A stretch of DNA of 45,298 nt from Myceligenerans pegani (GCF_014892515.1 NZ_JADBGR010000070.1:1-45298); one strand, 5' to 3'. Positions 25,476 through 35,077 are shown, counted from the first letter of the stretch. Notes: generated by a model not told the origin, from the sequence alone. Numbers and translations are program-made.

Positions 25476-28406
25476 ATGGCACACAACACCAGACGCGTCG
25501 CGCGGTGCACGGTGGCTACCCTCCCCGTCGTCGCCCTGACGGTCGCCGGCCTGGCGACCACGCAGGGCGCCGCGACGGCCCAGCCCACCCCCGACCCCGC
25601 GATCAGCGCTTCCGAGTACTACATCAACTATGCCGAGGCCGCCGTCCAGCCCGACGTCGGCACCGACATCGAGATCACCGAGAACGGCCGGATCGTCGAG
25701 CACGCGCCCGGCAGCGGCACCGGAACGACCGTGGACGCCGCGGTCCAGGCCGCGGCCGAGGAGCTCGAGTCCAAGTACGCGGGCGGCAACCCCGCCACCG
25801 CCGAGCAGCTCGCCGCGGCGGAGGCACAGGCCATCGAGCAGGGCGGCAGCCCCGCCGACATCCGCGAGCGCCGTGCGGCGCAAGCCCTGGCCGACGGCAG
25901 CGACGCCGTCCGGCGCGGCGGGCACCACGGCGGCGGGCACCACGGCAAGAAGCCCCGGTACAAGCAGGCGGAGACCACTCAGGAGGCCAAGCTCCTGACG
26001 ATCCTGGTCGAGTTCGCGGACGACGTCGACGACGACTTCACCGACTCGATGGTTCCCACGTACTGGGGTTCGTCGGAGTGCATGCCCGGCAACATCCAGA
26101 ACGGCCCCAAGCACAACAACCTCCCGGACCCGGGCTCGATGGAGCTCGAGGACAACAACTCCATGTGGGTGCCGGACTTCTCGCCCGGGCACTACAACGA
26201 CATGCTGTTCACCGACGAGGGCATCACGGACCGCGTGCGTACGGATCTCACCGGGCCCGACGGCGAACCCGGCTTCGACATCTCGGGCTACACGATGAAG
26301 AACATGTACGAGGAGATGTCGCAGGGCGCCTACACCGTGTCGGGCGAGGCGACCCCGTGGGTCACGGTGCCGCACTCGGAGGGGTGGTACGGGGCGACCC
26401 GCTGCTTCCTCAACGAGGAGGGCGAGTGGGAGGCCGGCGCCTACCAGGGCATGCAGGGCCACCCGGACAACCCGCTGGGCCCGGGCCAGCTCCCGATCGA
26501 CGCGGTGGCGGCGCTCGCCGAGGCCGTCCCCGACTTCCCGTGGGAGGACTACGACGTCGAGGACCAGTCGGACCGCGACGGTGACGGCGACCTCTTCGAG
26601 CCGGACGGCGTGATCGACCACGTGGTCCTGGTGCACGCCGGCGCCGACAAGTCGGGTGGCGGCGGCGACGAGGGCACGTACGCCATCTGGGCGCACTCGT
26701 CGGCGGTGGCCGGCGGTGCGGACATCCCGGGGACCGACCTGAAGCTGTCGAACTACATCGTGCAGCCCGAGGACTCGGGCGTCGGCGTGTTCGCGCACGA
26801 GTACGGCCACGACCTGGGCCTGCCCGACCTGTACGACACGTCCGGCGACGGCGACTCCGACGTCGACTTCTGGGACCTGATGAGCTCCGGCTCGCACGCC
26901 GGCCCGATCTTCCAGTCGATGCCGACGCACATGGGTGTGTGGGACAAGTACGTGCTCGGCTGGGCCGACCCGCTCGAGATCGAGCCGGGCGACGACCGGC
27001 GGATGGTCCGCGTGGGCCAGAACTCGCGTCCGCTGCGGGGTACCGAGGACGGCATCAAGATCAACCTGCCGGACAAGGACCTGTTCCTCACCGAGCCGCA
27101 CTCGGGCGAGAACTCGTGGTACACCGGCGCCGACCAGGACTGGGCGGACGTGCGGTTGTCCCGGAGCCTCGACGTGCCGGCCGGTACCGAGGCGACGTTC
27201 TCGATGTGGAACGACTACGTCATCGAGGCCGACTGGGACTACGGCTTCGTCGAGGTCTCCACGGACGGCGGCGCGACCTGGGACGAGGTGAAGGTCTACG
27301 ACGCGGAGGGCGCGGAGGTCACCACCGGTGACGGCTACGCCGACCCGAACGGCCGGCTGAGCGACTTCGGCGGCAAGCGGTACGGCCTGACGGGCGACAC
27401 GCACGGCTGGGCACAGCACTTCGTGGACCTGTCGGCCTACGCCGGGTCCACCGTGGACCTGCGCCTGCGGTACGCCACCGACGCGGCGTTCCTGGAACGC
27501 GGCTGGTTCGCGGACGACTTCGCGCTCGTGGTCGACGGCGAGACCGTGTGGTCGGACGACACCGAGTCCGGTGCCAACGGCTGGACGAACGAGGTCTCCA
27601 CCTGGGTGGACACCACGGGTCAGGGCTGGCACCAGCACGCGGGGTCCTCGACGCAGGCGCAGTACTACATCATCGAGTGGCGCAACGCGGACGGCTTCGA
27701 CGAAGGGCTGAGGTACGCGTACGACTCCACCTACGCGGCCCCGCAGAGCGAGGCGTGGAAGGTCGAGAAGTTCTCGTACAACGTGCCCGGCATGCTGGTC
27801 TGGTACCGGGACACGACGTACGGGAACGCCAACCACATTACGGCGAACCTGAGCGCGCTGCCGAGCCTGGGCTCGAAGGGTGGTCTGCTCATCGTGGACA
27901 GCCACTTCGACCCGCTGCGCCGCGACGCGTCCGCGACGCCGGACACGTCGGTGCTGAAGAACATGCCGTCGCGTCCGCAGTCCTCCAACGCGGCGTTCGG
28001 CCTCCGGCCGACGTACCCGCTGACCGAGTGCATCGTGGCCGACGACGACCTGACGAACGAGTTCTGCACCGACGTCGCGCCGCTGGCGCCGGTGCGTGCC
28101 TTCACCGACGACAAGGGCTGGTACCCGGGCATCGAGGTGCGGGACGAGGGCCTGTTCTACCGGGACGTCGACGCGTCGGTCACGGTGCCGTCGGTCGGGA
28201 ACAGCCCCTACTCGTTCCGGATCGTCGACCCGGACGGGAACCTGCTGCCCGACTGGTTCGGGGAGGACTTCGGCTTCCCGGCCCCGGCCGGGACCGGTGA
28301 CCCCGTGGACGACGGCGTCGGCCTCGGCACGGAGGTCAAGCTGCACCGGACGCAGTTCGGCGACCGTGTCGGCCTGATCTCGGTGACGCCGCCGAGCGTT
28401 TCCTGA
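25476..28406 (+). CDS. secreted M6 metallopeptidase (immune inhibitor A family)
   Basis: 976 residues. Signal peptide with hydrophobic core LPVVALTVAGLATTQG, cleavage near ATAQ. A helical propeptide and a His/Gly-rich stretch (HHGGGHHGKK, about 149-158) precede the catalytic domain. The zinc motif is FAHEYGHDLGLPDLYD (H441, E442, H445), and the Met-turn region reads DLMSSGSH. An Asp-rich loop (DRDGDGDLFEPDG) probably binds calcium. Downstream are beta-sandwich domains (SRSLDVPAGTEATFSMWND, HFVDLSAYAGSTVDLRLRY), as in InhA. Length is within the family's range. The start is at 25476, with no ribosome binding site because an inverted repeat sits there. Two hairpins follow the stop. Confidence 0.95.
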   Translation: MAHNTRRVARCTVATLPVVALTVAGLATTQGAATAQPTPDPAISASEYYINYAEAAVQPDVGTDIEITENGRIVEHAPGSGTGTTVDAAVQAAAEELESKYAGGNPATAEQLAAAEAQAIEQGGSPADIRERRAAQALADGSDAVRRGGHHGGGHHGKKPRYKQAETTQEAKLLTILVEFADDVDDDFTDSMVPTYWGSSECMPGNIQNGPKHNNLPDPGSMELEDNNSMWVPDFSPGHYNDMLFTDEGITDRVRTDLTGPDGEPGFDISGYTMKNMYEEMSQGAYTVSGEATPWVTVPHSEGWYGATRCFLNEEGEWEAGAYQGMQGHPDNPLGPGQLPIDAVAALAEAVPDFPWEDYDVEDQSDRDGDGDLFEPDGVIDHVVLVHAGADKSGGGGDEGTYAIWAHSSAVAGGADIPGTDLKLSNYIVQPEDSGVGVFAHEYGHDLGLPDLYDTSGDGDSDVDFWDLMSSGSHAGPIFQSMPTHMGVWDKYVLGWADPLEIEPGDDRRMVRVGQNSRPLRGTEDGIKINLPDKDLFLTEPHSGENSWYTGADQDWADVRLSRSLDVPAGTEATFSMWNDYVIEADWDYGFVEVSTDGGATWDEVKVYDAEGAEVTTGDGYADPNGRLSDFGGKRYGLTGDTHGWAQHFVDLSAYAGSTVDLRLRYATDAAFLERGWFADDFALVVDGETVWSDDTESGANGWTNEVSTWVDTTGQGWHQHAGSSTQAQYYIIEWRNADGFDEGLRYAYDSTYAAPQSEAWKVEKFSYNVPGMLVWYRDTTYGNANHITANLSALPSLGSKGGLLIVDSHFDPLRRDASATPDTSVLKNMPSRPQSSNAAFGLRPTYPLTECIVADDDLTNEFCTDVAPLAPVRAFTDDKGWYPGIEVRDEGLFYRDVDASVTVPSVGNSPYSFRIVDPDGNLLPDWFGEDFGFPAPAGTGDPVDDGVGLGTEVKLHRTQFGDRVGLISVTPPSVS

Positions 28407-28420
28407 CCGGGTGATCCCCA

Positions 28421-28458
28421 CCGGGGCAGTACCCGCCCAGCGCGGTGTGCTGCCCCGG
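28421..28458. terminator. hairpin 1 after the M6 gene
   Basis: CCGGGGCAG and CTGCCCCGG pair over 9 bp around about 20 nt. It lies between the convergent M6 and cutC genes and is sequence-related to the next hairpin. Confidence 0.65.
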
Positions 28459-28470
28459 CAGACCCCCGAT

Positions 28471-28508
28471 ACCGAGGCAGTACGCCGCAGCCGGCGTGCT
28501 GCCTCGGT
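28471..28508. terminator. hairpin 2 after the M6 gene
   Basis: ACCGAGGCAG and CTGCCTCGGT pair over 10 bp, continuing with ACGCCG/CGGCGT around a CAGC loop, one T/G mismatch between the two helices. Convergent gene ends on both sides (28406 and 28537). Confidence 0.75.
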
Positions 28509-28536
28509 GGCGTCTCGGCACGGCTCGCGCGACTAC

Positions 28537-29295
28537 CTACCGCAGCTGCAGCTCGCGGACGGCCTTCGCGACGGCGTGGGCGATGGCGTCGTCGGTGACC
28601 TCGTAGCCTCCGGTGCCACCGCCCGGACCGCCGTCCTCGGCCACGGCGCGCTTCGCGCTCAGGTGGATCGCGTCGACTCCCGCGGCGGCCAGGGCCGGGA
28701 CGTCCTCGAGCCGGACGCCGCCACCCGCCATGATCTCCACGCCCAGGTCGGCGCTGCGCTCCGCCAGCAGCGCCAGCCGGTCCACGCCGTCGACCGCCCG
28801 GGCGGCGGCGCCCGAGGTCAGGACGCGCGTGACACCGAGGTCCGCGAGCACGGCGAGCGCCGTGAGTTGATCCGGGACGACGTCGAGTGCCCGGTGGAAC
28901 GTCACCTCGGCGTCGCCGGCGGCCGCCACGAGGGCGCGGATCGTGTCCTCGTCCACGGCTCCCTCGGGAGTGAGGGCGCCCACGACGACGCCGTCGGCCC
29001 CTGCGTCGACCGACAGGACCGTCTCGCGAACCATGAGGGCGCGCTCCTCGGCCGACCACGTGAACCCGCCCGGGCGCGGCCGGACGAGGACGTGGACCTC
29101 CAGGATCGGGGCGCCCGCCGTCTCGGGCACCACGGCGGCGGCGTCGATCGCCGCCTCGATGAGGGCTGCGCTGGGCGTGATCCCGCCCGTCGCCCCGAGC
29201 GCGGAGCACAGCTCCACGCGCCGGGCGCCGACGTCGGACGCGATCCGCGCGCCTGCGGGGTCCTGGACGGCCAGCTCGAGGGCGACGTTGTGCAC
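28537..29295 (-). CDS. cutC: CutC family protein
   Basis: TIM-barrel protein historically linked to copper homeostasis; the biochemical role is unsettled. 252 residues from the GTG at 29295 (VHNVALELAVQD). Family motifs: RVELCSALGATGGITPS, VHVLVRPRPGGFTWS, GADGVVVGALTPEG, TFHRALDVV, RVLTSGAAA and IMAGGGVRLEDV. A TAGCCT box 7 nt before this GTG supports the start over an in-frame ATG at 29346. Divergent from prsW. Confidence 0.92.
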   Translation of the reverse strand: MHNVALELAVQDPAGARIASDVGARRVELCSALGATGGITPSAALIEAAIDAAAVVPETAGAPILEVHVLVRPRPGGFTWSAEERALMVRETVLSVDAGADGVVVGALTPEGAVDEDTIRALVAAAGDAEVTFHRALDVVPDQLTALAVLADLGVTRVLTSGAAARAVDGVDRLALLAERSADLGVEIMAGGGVRLEDVPALAAAGVDAIHLSAKRAVAEDGGPGGGTGGYEVTDDAIAHAVAKAVRELQLR

Positions 29296-29302
29296 GGACG
29301 AC

Positions 29303-29308
29303 AGGCTA
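29303..29308 (-). promoter_or_regulatory. -10 box of a leaderless cutC transcript
   Basis: TAGCCT, 7 nt, then GTG at 29295. No recognisable -35. Confidence 0.5.
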
Positions 29309-29346
29309 CCGTCGAGCCGGGCTCGCCCCGGGGAGGCCACGTTCAC

Positions 29347-29352
29347 TAGGCT
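29347..29352 (+). promoter_or_regulatory. -10 box of the prsW-like gene
   Basis: TAGGCT, 8 nt, then ATG at 29361; leaderless or nearly so. Confidence 0.45.
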
Positions 29353-29360
29353 CTGCGTCC

Positions 29361-30518
29361 ATGACCGTCGACCCGAGCGCGATCCTTCGCGGCCGCCCGC
29401 CAGGCCGGGCGCCCACGGGGGTCATCGTGGCCATCGCGTTCTCCTCCGTGTGCCTGATGATCGTGCTCGCGTTCGACGCGGTCGACGGCGGGGCCTCGTT
29501 CGTCGTGGGGCTGCTCCTCGCGCTGCTCCCGCTCGGGATCTGGCTGCCGGTGATCCTCGCGCTCGACCGGATGGAGCCGGAGCCCAAGAACGCGCTGGTC
29601 CTCGCGTTCCTGTGGGGTGCCGGGGTGGCGGCACTGGTCTCGATGGTGCTGAACACCCTCCACTTCGTGGTCATCACCGACCTGCTCGTGAGCGCCGACG
29701 ACGGCTGGTACTGGACGGCGGTGGTCGGCGCGCCGATCGTGGAGGAGGTCCTCAAGGCCTTCGTGCTGTTCGGCATGCTCTGGTTCCGCCGCCACGAGCT
29801 CAACGGCCTCACCGACGGCATCATCTACGCCTCGATGGTCGGCCTGGGCTTCGCCGCCACGGAGAACATCACCTACTTCATCGAGGCCGCCGAGGAGGAT
29901 CAGCTCGGCTTCGTGTTCCTCATGCGCGCGGTCATCGCGCCGCTGCTGCACCCGTTGTGCACCGCCATGACCGGGATCGGCGTCGCGGTCGCGGCGATGA
30001 GCCGGCCCGGCACGCTCCGGTTCTCGGCGCCCCTGATCGGCCTCGTGGGCGCGATCGCCCTGCACAGCCTGTGGAACGCGGCGTCGTCCCGCGGGATCGG
30101 CGGCCTGGCCTCGGCGTACCTGATCGGCCTCGTGGTGATGATTGTCCTGGTCGTGGTCGTGCAGAAGGAGCGCCGCCGGCTCGTCGGCCTCATCCTCCAC
30201 TACCTGCCGAAGTACATCCCGACGGGCGTGGTGACGATGGTCGACGTACAGATGCTCAGCTCGCTGAAGGCCCGCAGGGCCGCCCGCGAGTGGGCGACCT
30301 CCCGCGGCGGCCGCGCCGCTGGCGCGGCCATGCGCGAGTACCAGCAGGCCGCTACCGAGCTCGCGATGCTGCACGAGCGGGCCGAGCACGCGGCGGCGGA
30401 GCCCGCCGAACTGGAGAACCAGCGTCAGGCACTGCTCTGGGTCATGCAACGCTCGCGCGCCACGTTCCTCCCGTCCGCGGGCACGGCCAACCTCCCCTGG
30501 GCGGCCGGCACGCACTGA
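29361..30518 (+). CDS. PrsW-family intramembrane metalloprotease
   Basis: 385 residues, about eight membrane segments between residues 20 and 270. PrsW hallmarks: EE at 128-129 in the third motif region (APIVEEVLKAFVLF), AATENI with E168, and H197 in LLHPLCTAMTG. Members cleave membrane-bound anti-sigma factors (PrsW on RsiW in Bacillus), but the substrate here is unknown. A cytoplasmic tail of about 110 residues with a helical, Ala/Glu-rich end (ERAEHAAAEPAELENQRQAL) is extra to the catalytic core. Divergent from cutC. Confidence 0.92.
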   Translation: MTVDPSAILRGRPPGRAPTGVIVAIAFSSVCLMIVLAFDAVDGGASFVVGLLLALLPLGIWLPVILALDRMEPEPKNALVLAFLWGAGVAALVSMVLNTLHFVVITDLLVSADDGWYWTAVVGAPIVEEVLKAFVLFGMLWFRRHELNGLTDGIIYASMVGLGFAATENITYFIEAAEEDQLGFVFLMRAVIAPLLHPLCTAMTGIGVAVAAMSRPGTLRFSAPLIGLVGAIALHSLWNAASSRGIGGLASAYLIGLVVMIVLVVVVQKERRRLVGLILHYLPKYIPTGVVTMVDVQMLSSLKARRAAREWATSRGGRAAGAAMREYQQAATELAMLHERAEHAAAEPAELENQRQALLWVMQRSRATFLPSAGTANLPWAAGTH

Positions 30519-30560
30519 GGCCAGGTTCGGCGACCACGGCGTGATACCGGGTTCGGCCAC

Positions 30561-30608
30561 CCCGCCGTCGTGCACGGGGGAAAGGCTCCCACCACGCACG
30601 ACGGCGGG
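30561..30608. terminator. hairpin after prsW
   Basis: CCCGCCGTCGTGC and GCACGACGGCGGG form a 13-bp perfect stem around a 22-nt loop. It lies between convergent prsW and pgi. Confidence 0.75.
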
Positions 30609-30622
30609 TCGCGCCCCGAAGG

Positions 30623-30659
30623 GCCGGCCGACGGCGGGTGCCGGCCGGCGTCGGCCGGC
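30623..30659. terminator. hairpin after pgi
   Basis: GCCGGCCGACG and CGTCGGCCGGC form an 11-bp perfect stem around 15 nt. It is close to the pgi stop (30691) on the minus strand. Confidence 0.65.
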
Positions 30660-30690
30660 GGCCGTGGGGCGTTGGCGGCCGTGGGCCGGG

Positions 30691-32412
30691 TCAGGCGCGG
30701 AGTTCGCGGTACCTCGCGATGAGGGCGGCCGTCGAGGCGTCCTGCGCGGCCAGGGCCGCCTCGTCCCCCGCTACCGCGGGAGCGATCTCCAGGGCGAGCT
30801 TCTTGCCGAGCTCCACGCCCCACTGGTCGAACGAGTCGATCCCCCACACGGCGCCCTGCACGAACGTGATGTGCTCGTAGAGCGCCACCAGCTGTCCCAG
30901 CACCGAGGGCGTGAGCGCGGGCGCGAGGATCGACGTCGTCGGCCGGTTGCCGCTGAAGACCCGCGCCGGCACGAGTTCCTCGGCCGTGCCCTCCGCGCGG
31001 ACCTCGTCCGCCGTCTTGCCGAACGCCAGCGCCTTCGTCTGCGCGAAGAAGTTCGCCAGGAACAGGCCGTGCACGTCGGCGCCCGGGGACACGGCTTTGC
31101 CGTCGCCCACCGGGTCCGTCAGCCCGTACGCAGGCTGTGCGACCGCGATGAAGTCCGCCGGGATCAGGCGCGTCCCCTGGTGGATGAGCTGGTAGAACGC
31201 GTGCTGCCCGTTGGTGCCGGGCTCGCCCCAGAAGACCTCGCCGGTGTCGGCCGTGACGGGCGAGCCGTCCCAGCGCACGGACTTGCCGTTCGACTCCATC
31301 GTGAGCTGCTGCAGGTACGCCGGGAAGCGGTGCAGTTGCTGCGCGTACGGCAGGACGGCGTGCGTGTGCGCGTCACGGAAGTTGGTGTACCAGACGTTCA
31401 GCAGGCCCATCAGCACCGGGACGTTCTGCTCGAGCGGCGCGGTCGCGAAGTGCTGGTCCATCGCGTGGAATCCCGCGAGCAGCTCGCTGAACCGCTCCGG
31501 CCCGACGGCGATCGCCAGCGACGTCCCGATCGCCGAGTCCATCGAGTACCGGCCGCCCACCCAGTCCCAGAACCCGAAGGCGTTCTCGGGGTCGATGCCG
31601 AAGGCCGCCACCTTGTCCAACGCGGTGGAGACCGCCACGAAGTGCTTCGCGACGGCGCCCGCCCGCCCCTCGTCGGTGTCCTCGATCGCGCCGGCCTCCA
31701 CGAGCGAGCGCCAGAGCCAGTCGCGAGCGAGCCGGGCGTTGGTGAGCGTCTCCAGCGTGCCGAACGTCTTCGAGGCGACGATGAACAGGGTGGTCGCGGG
31801 GTCGAGGCCGGCGGTCTTCTGCGCGACGTCCGTCGGGTCGATGTTCGAGACGAACCGGCACTCCAGCCCGTCCGCGACGTAGGGCTCCAGGGCCTCGTAG
31901 GCCATGACCGGGCCGAGGTCCGAGCCGCCGATCCCGATGTTCACGATGGTGCGGACCCTCTGGCCGGTGACGCCGGTCCACTCGCCCGAACGCACCTTCT
32001 CGGCGAAGGCGTAGACCTTCTCCAGCTCGGCCCGCACGTCGGCGTCGATGTCCTGGCCGTCCACGTGCAGCGCGGGGAGGGTGCCGGCGGGCCGGCGCAG
32101 GGCGGTGTGCAGGACGGCACGGTCCTCGGTCGTGTTGATGTGCTCGCCGGAGAACATCGCGTCCCGGCGCTCGGCGACGCCGGTCTGCTCGGCGAGGGCG
32201 ACGAGCGCCGCCAGGACGTCGTCGGTCAGCAGGTTCTTGGAGAGGTCCACGTACAGGTCCGCGGCCTGGAAGGCGAACCGCTCGGCGCGGCCGGGGTCGG
32301 CGTCGAACCAGCCCCGCAGGTCGGGTTCGAGGTCCTCGGAGAGCCGGGAGAGGTCCGCCCAGGCGGACGTGGTCGTGGCGTCGACAGGCTGCTTGGCAAG
32401 CTCGGTGCGCAT
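30691..32412 (-). CDS. pgi: glucose-6-phosphate isomerase
   Basis: Interconverts glucose 6-phosphate and fructose 6-phosphate in glycolysis. 573 residues from the ATG at 32412. Visible motifs: [44 protein letters not shown] (active-site signature), catalytic Glu in [20 protein letters not shown], and [12 protein letters not shown] with the catalytic Lys. Length fits the long bacterial PGI class. A TAGGTT box 7 nt before the ATG suggests a leaderless mRNA. Confidence 0.97.
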   Translation of the reverse strand: MRTELAKQPVDATTTSAWADLSRLSEDLEPDLRGWFDADPGRAERFAFQAADLYVDLSKNLLTDDVLAALVALAEQTGVAERRDAMFSGEHINTTEDRAVLHTALRRPAGTLPALHVDGQDIDADVRAELEKVYAFAEKVRSGEWTGVTGQRVRTIVNIGIGGSDLGPVMAYEALEPYVADGLECRFVSNIDPTDVAQKTAGLDPATTLFIVASKTFGTLETLTNARLARDWLWRSLVEAGAIEDTDEGRAGAVAKHFVAVSTALDKVAAFGIDPENAFGFWDWVGGRYSMDSAIGTSLAIAVGPERFSELLAGFHAMDQHFATAPLEQNVPVLMGLLNVWYTNFRDAHTHAVLPYAQQLHRFPAYLQQLTMESNGKSVRWDGSPVTADTGEVFWGEPGTNGQHAFYQLIHQGTRLIPADFIAVAQPAYGLTDPVGDGKAVSPGADVHGLFLANFFAQTKALAFGKTADEVRAEGTAEELVPARVFSGNRPTTSILAPALTPSVLGQLVALYEHITFVQGAVWGIDSFDQWGVELGKKLALEIAPAVAGDEAALAAQDASTAALIARYRELRA

Positions 32413-32419
32413 GTGCACA

Positions 32420-32425
32420 AACCTA
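32420..32425 (-). promoter_or_regulatory. -10 box of a leaderless pgi transcript
   Basis: TAGGTT, 7 nt, then ATG at 32412. No clear -35. Confidence 0.5.
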
Positions 32426-32480
32426 CTGTCCGACGACGGCGGCAGCTGAGTCGTCCCGCACGGCGCGGCCGACCACCGGA

Positions 32481-33293
32481 TCACGGGCCCAGGAACTCCG
32501 CGACCTCCGCCGTGGCCGGCTTCTCGCGCAGTTCTTCGGGCGGGGCGACCTGGAGCAGCCGCCCACCGGACATGACCCCCACCCGGTCGGCCACCGCGAA
32601 GGCCTCGTCGTGGTCATGGGTGACGAAGAGCGCCGTCGTCCCCGTCTCCTTGAGGACCCGGCGCACCTCCGCGGCCAGGCGCTCGCGCAGACGGCGGTCC
32701 AGTGCGGAGAGCGGCTCGTCGAGGAGCAGCAGCCGCGGGCGCGGTGCGAGGGCCCGCGCGAGCGCCACCCGCTGCCGCTCTCCCCCGGACAGCGTCGCGA
32801 CCCGGCGCCGTTCGTAGCCCGCGAGGCCCACGAGCTCCAACAGCCCGGCGACGCGCTCGGCCCGCTCGGGAGCCGGGACGTGCTGCGCCTCGAGCCCGTA
32901 GGCGACGTTGCGCCCGGCGTCGCGATGCGGGAAGAGCTGCCCGTCCTGGAACATCAGGCCGAACTGGCGGCGGTGTACCGGCACGCCGGTGAGGTCGCCG
33001 TCGTCCCAGGTGACCGTGCCGTCGGCGAGCGGTTCCAACCCGGCGACGGCGCGCAGGAGGGACGACTTGCCGCATCCGCTCGGCCCGAGCAGCGCGACGA
33101 TCTCGCCCTGGTCCACGTCGAGCGAGACGTGGTCGACGGCGACCGTGGTGGCCCTCGTGCGGCGCCACAACCCACCGGGTGCCTTCGCGTAGCGCACGAC
33201 GACGTCGCGCACGGCGAGCCCGGCCCCGCCGCCGTCAGCTCGAGCGGCGGTGACCGCATCATTCGACCCGGTACCCGAGCCACGCGAGATCAT
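32481..33293 (-). CDS. thiQ: thiamine ABC transporter ATP-binding protein
   Basis: 270 residues. Walker [18 protein letters not shown]-loop [11 protein letters not shown], signature [17 protein letters not shown], Walker [18 protein letters not shown] and H-loop [15 protein letters not shown]. It is the third gene of the operon, and its ATG overlaps the thiP stop by one base (TGATG). The thiamine assignment comes from the TPP riboswitch upstream of the operon and the gene order thiB-thiP-thiQ. By sequence alone it could be an iron or molybdate-type ATPase. Confidence 0.9.
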   Translation of the reverse strand: MISRGSGTGSNDAVTAARADGGGAGLAVRDVVVRYAKAPGGLWRRTRATTVAVDHVSLDVDQGEIVALLGPSGCGKSSLLRAVAGLEPLADGTVTWDDGDLTGVPVHRRQFGLMFQDGQLFPHRDAGRNVAYGLEAQHVPAPERAERVAGLLELVGLAGYERRRVATLSGGERQRVALARALAPRPRLLLLDEPLSALDRRLRERLAAEVRRVLKETGTTALFVTHDHDEAFAVADRVGVMSGGRLLQVAPPEELREKPATAEVAEFLGP

Positions 33294-35077
33294 CAGAACT
33301 CTCCTCCGCCATGATCGCCCCGCAGGCGCTCCGCCAGCATCATCACGACCGCGGTGAGGGCGGCCAGCACCACCGACGCCGCGAGCGCCATCCCGTAGTT
33401 CTCGGCCCCCGGCCGTCCGATGAGCCGGAAGATCACGACGGGCAGCGTCTCGCTCTGCGGCCGCACGAGGAACGACGTCGCGCCGAACTCCCCGAGGGAC
33501 ACGGCGAACGCGAACCCGACGGCGAGCCCGAGGGATCGGGCCGCGAGCGGAAGGTCCACGGTGCGCAGCACGGCCCAGGGACCCGCGCCGAGGGTTCCGG
33601 CGACCTCGCGCAGCCGCGGGTCGATGGCACGCAGCACGGGCAGGACGGTGCGCGTGACGAGCGGGACCGCGACGACGGCCTGCGCGATCGGCACGAGCGC
33701 CGGCGAGGTCCGCAGGTCGTACTCGACGCCGAGCGGCTGGTCGAGGGTGACGAGGAACCCAAAGCCCACGGTCACCGCGGACACCCCGAGGGGCAGCATG
33801 AACAGGCCGTCGAGCAGGGACACGGCGCGCCGGGCCCCGGTGCCGCGCGGCCGCCGGGACGCGAGGAGCGCCACGAGCCCGCCCACGACGAGCGCGATCG
33901 CGCACGCCCATGCGGCCGTGCGGAGCGAGTTGCCGAGGGCCTCCCAGACCGTGACGGTCAGGGCGCCGCGTTCGCCGGTGGTGCCGAGCGCCGCGTAGTT
34001 GGCGAGCCCGAGGCGGCCGTCGGGCCCACGGAACGAGCGCAGCGCGAGGCCGCCGAGCGGCAGCAGGATCAGCCCGCCGACGACGGCGGCCGTGGCCGCG
34101 ACCGCCGCGACGTCGCCACGCGATCGGCGCAGCGGCACGGCGGAGGTCCGGTCGCTGACGAGGTGCAGGGCGGCCTCGCGCCGGCTGCGCGTGCGTGCGG
34201 AGACGGCGAGGGCGGTGGCGACGACGACGAGCTGGAGGATCGAGAGCACGGCCGCCGACCGCAGGTCGAGGAACTGGGTGGTGCGCACCCAGATCTCGGT
34301 CTCCACCGTGCCGTATCGTGCGCCGCCGAGCACCATGACGACGCCGAACGCCGTCGCGCAGAACAGGAACACCACCGAGGCGGCCGACACGAGCGCGGGG
34401 GCGAGCGACGGCAGCGTGACGGTCCACCACACGCGGCCGGGCGAGGCGCCGAGGGCGGCGGCGGCCTGTTCGGTGCGCGGGTCGAGGCGTTCCCAGAGAC
34501 CGCCGACGGTGCGCACGACGACGGCCAGGTTGAAGAACACGAGCGCGACGACGATCCCGCCGAGAGTCTCCTCCAGGCCGAGGAACCCCAGCGCGCCGTC
34601 GGGCACGAACAGACTGCGGAACGCCACGCCGACCACGACGGTGGGCAGCACGAACGGGACCGTGACCAGTCCGCGCAGCAGGCCCCGGCCGGGGAACGTG
34701 CGGCGGTACAGCAGGAAGGCGACCGGCAGCCCGGCGACGAGCGCGAACCCGGTGCCGAGGAAGGACTGGGCGAGCGTGAGGCCGACGAGGCGCCAGGTGC
34801 GCGGGCGGCCGAGGACGTCCGCGAACCCGGTGAGGTCGAGCGCGCCGTCGGCAACGAATCCACGCGCCACCAGCATCGCGACGGGCCACGCGAAGAACAG
34901 CCCGACAAACAACAGCGGGACGAGCGCGATCGATGCCCAGGCGAGCGCTCGGCGGATTGCCGGAGCGTCAGGGGACCAGGCGCGGACGTATCTTTCCCGA
35001 AGTGGAGGGCCTCCTGGGGCCCGTGAACGCGTCCGCGCCTGGTCCCCTGACGCTCCGGCAATCCGCCGAGCGCTCAC
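33293..35077 (-). CDS. thiP: thiamine ABC transporter permease (fused double permease)
   Basis: 594 residues with about twelve membrane segments, i.e. two fused six-helix permease halves as in ThiP/FbpB. First helix IALVPLLFVGLFFAWPVAML; EAA-type loops TEQAAAALGASPGRVWWTV in the first half and LREVAGTLGAGPWAVLRTV in the second. The start is a GTG at 35077 overlapping the thiB stop (GTGA), because no other start codon precedes the first helix. The first ~45 codons lie inside a perfect 46-bp inverted repeat plus loop (34943-35075), so the N-terminal peptides SARRIAGASGDQART and VRAWSPDAPAIRRAL are encoded by the two arms. Confidence 0.92.
   Translation of the reverse strand: MSARRIAGASGDQARTRSRAPGGPPLRERYVRAWSPDAPAIRRALAWASIALVPLLFVGLFFAWPVAMLVARGFVADGALDLTGFADVLGRPRTWRLVGLTLAQSFLGTGFALVAGLPVAFLLYRRTFPGRGLLRGLVTVPFVLPTVVVGVAFRSLFVPDGALGFLGLEETLGGIVVALVFFNLAVVVRTVGGLWERLDPRTEQAAAALGASPGRVWWTVTLPSLAPALVSAASVVFLFCATAFGVVMVLGGARYGTVETEIWVRTTQFLDLRSAAVLSILQLVVVATALAVSARTRSRREAALHLVSDRTSAVPLRRSRGDVAAVAATAAVVGGLILLPLGGLALRSFRGPDGRLGLANYAALGTTGERGALTVTVWEALGNSLRTAAWACAIALVVGGLVALLASRRPRGTGARRAVSLLDGLFMLPLGVSAVTVGFGFLVTLDQPLGVEYDLRTSPALVPIAQAVVAVPLVTRTVLPVLRAIDPRLREVAGTLGAGPWAVLRTVDLPLAARSLGLAVGFAFAVSLGEFGATSFLVRPQSETLPVVIFRLIGRPGAENYGMALAASVVLAALTAVVMMLAERLRGDHGGGEF
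34943..35075. repeat. perfect 46-bp inverted repeat with 41-bp loop at the thiB/thiP junction
   Basis: Arm 1 is 34943-34988 (begins GAGCGCTCGGCGGATTGCC), arm 2 is 35030-35075 (ends GGCAATCCGCCGAGCGCTC), and the loop is 34989-35029. All 46 positions pair, and both flanks break complementarity immediately. The element contains the thiB stop and the first ~45 codons of thiP. As RNA it would form a very stable hairpin just after thiB. The loop has no stop codon in the thiP frame in either orientation. Confidence 0.97.

Noticed and set aside
25452-28421. A 989-codon open frame antisense to the M6 peptidase gene
   Set aside because: Its Arg/Val/His-rich product has no motif and is the usual shadow of a high-GC gene with strong third-position bias. 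The plus strand encodes a clear HEYGH peptidase.
34943-35075. The thiP palindrome as a simple intrinsic terminator
   Set aside because: No U-tract follows, the arms are coding, and the stem is far longer than a terminator needs; kept as a repeat with open function.
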